Source of the DNA: Candidatus Thorarchaeota archaeon
GTDB lineage: Archaea > Asgardarchaeota > Thorarchaeia > Thorarchaeales > Thorarchaeaceae
Length of the DNA stretch: 64,000 nt
Reading direction: 5' to 3'
Assembly: GCA_011364905.1 (NCBI GenBank)
Contig: RDNZ01000009.1
Location: 1-64,000, forward strand
In this document: piece by piece, positions 63,311 through 64,000 of the stretch
Layout: each line of letters starts with the position of its first letter
Numbering within the stretch: position 1 is the first letter of the stretch
Translations under genes and position numbers: made by a program
Notes under the pieces: model-generated
Seen by the model: only the letters and a program-made list of their open reading frames with translations
The model's database searches: none
Told to the model about the DNA's origin: nothing

Positions 63311-64000
63311 CTTTCATCCCTCCTAAGCCAAAGGACACCATCATTCTCTTGAGTGGCGTTCCAATCCGGAGTGACATATGTGGTTGTGTCAAGCTGTTCG
63401 ATTATTGCTGGTCCCACGATTTCTTGCTTTGCCGCAAGGTCCCAACGTCTATAGACATCAGCCATCATCCATGTTCCATCTGCTAGCAGGACTCTCCTTT
63501 GACCTATGGGTTCAGATGTTACATTCACTCTGTGCTTGATTGGTCTGAATTCACCAGATTCGGACTTGGCGACCACTCGTGCTGTGACCCATTCTATTTC
63601 TCGATTACTCATTATATATCCAAATGATTCATGGTGGGCTCTCTCAAACTCACTCTTTGATCTCTCAACTATGTTCGTTCCTTCTTCGGGAATGTCGATA
63701 TTCAATTCATGGGACTGGCCCACATACCTCATGTCGATTTTCCACTTTAGTCGAATCTCCTTCCTTGAGGCTCCTTGCCTGATTAACCGTTCTGCGGCCT
63801 CATTCTCAAGGGCTGAAAACGTGGACAGAAGGGTCTCTTCATTCCTAGCATCATCAACCAGCAAGACTGTCTTCATGACGTCAACACGAAGGTCAGTGCA
63901 AACAAGTCCAAGAGCAGATGTGATGCCGGGATAGGGTGGTACTAGGACCTCGTTAATACCAAGCGCCTCAGCGATGTCGATGGCTTGAGTGGGGCCTGCA
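63307..64000 (-). CDS. Hydantoinase A-type ATPase subunit (HyuA-like), C-terminal part
   Basis: The frame is open to the window edge (about 230 codons visible), so the 5' part lies outside. The stretch QAIDIAEALGINEVLVPPYP leading to SALGL is the typical HyuA end of the catalytic domain, followed by the C-terminal domain with a WVTARVVAKSE strand. Together with HyuB it forms the hydantoinase/oxoprolinase complex. Confidence 0.87.
   Translation of the reverse strand, partial: AGPTQAIDIAEALGINEVLVPPYPGITSALGLVCTDLRVDVMKTVLLVDDARNEETLLSTFSALENEAAERLIRQGASRKEIRLKWKIDMRYVGQSHELNIDIPEEGTNIVERSKSEFERAHHESFGYIMSNREIEWVTARVVAKSESGEFRPIKHRVNVTSEPIGQRRVLLADGTWMMADVYRRWDLAAKQEIVGPAIIEQLDTTTYVTPDWNATQENDGVLWLRRDER

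Overview
The window looks like a piece of an Asgard archaeal chromosome, most likely Thorarchaeota-like. That is inferred from gene content and could not be checked by search. Translation and information-processing genes are archaeal (GluRS, AlaX, eS25, a histone-fold protein, TATA boxes about 25 nt ahead of leaderless starts). They sit among eukaryote-like genes: a Snf7/ESCRT-III protein, a large protein ending in an EAP30 (ESCRT-II Vps22/36) winged-helix pair, an Arf-like GTPase fused to a longin-type domain, a presenilin-like membrane protease and a short FKBP. Genes are dense, short operons alternate strand, and many starts are GTG or TTG. No IS element, CRISPR array, tRNA or rRNA gene was found.

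Layout. 0-9.8 kb: 3' end of a surface-anchored peptide-binding protein, presenilin-like protease, PGI/PMI, hydrolases, FKBP, membrane proteins, a 14-bp perfect inverted repeat and a candidate small RNA. 9.8-16.6 kb: membrane histidine-kinase-like protein, a second candidate small RNA, Mrp ATPase, IMPase-family protein, ESCRT-III, HAD phosphatase, threonine synthase. 16.7-28.4 kb: ChlI/ChlD-type chelatase pair joined across an A9 run, AIR-synthase-like protein, SurE, histone-fold protein, nucleoside phosphorylase, PRPP synthetase-like protein, glutamate dehydrogenase. 28.5-35.5 kb: BCAT, a ferredoxin/AOR pair, a tandem PH-like/zinc-ribbon protein, a GIY-YIG (DUF123) protein, an MBL hydrolase. 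35.5-40.7 kb: two very large helical proteins of unknown function in one operon. 40.7-44.8 kb: CutA and two tandem genes that each fuse an N-acetylneuraminate-lyase-superfamily aldolase to a formaldehyde-activating-enzyme (Fae) domain. 45-51 kb: acetyltransferase, M20 peptidase, AlaX, GlmU-like enzyme. 51-59 kb: eS25 with a long Lys/Ala/Pro tail and probable non-AUG start, longin-Arf GTPase with a translationally coupled partner, zinc-finger protein and the EAP30 protein. 59-64 kb: GluRS, an unknown protein and hydantoinase B/A genes, the last cut by the window edge.

The strongest candidates for new biology are (1) the tandem aldolase-Fae fusions, which may release formaldehyde from a 2-oxo acid and hand it to tetrahydromethanopterin, with one Fae copy lacking the catalytic His; (2) the 52-58 kb block of GTPase, partner, zinc finger and EAP30 protein, a possible membrane-trafficking module; (3) the ChlI/ChlD reading-frame junction at A9; and (4) two unrelated intergenic loci that share a TATA box, a GGGG-loop hairpin and a CCCCCT closing strand with a pyrimidine-rich tail.
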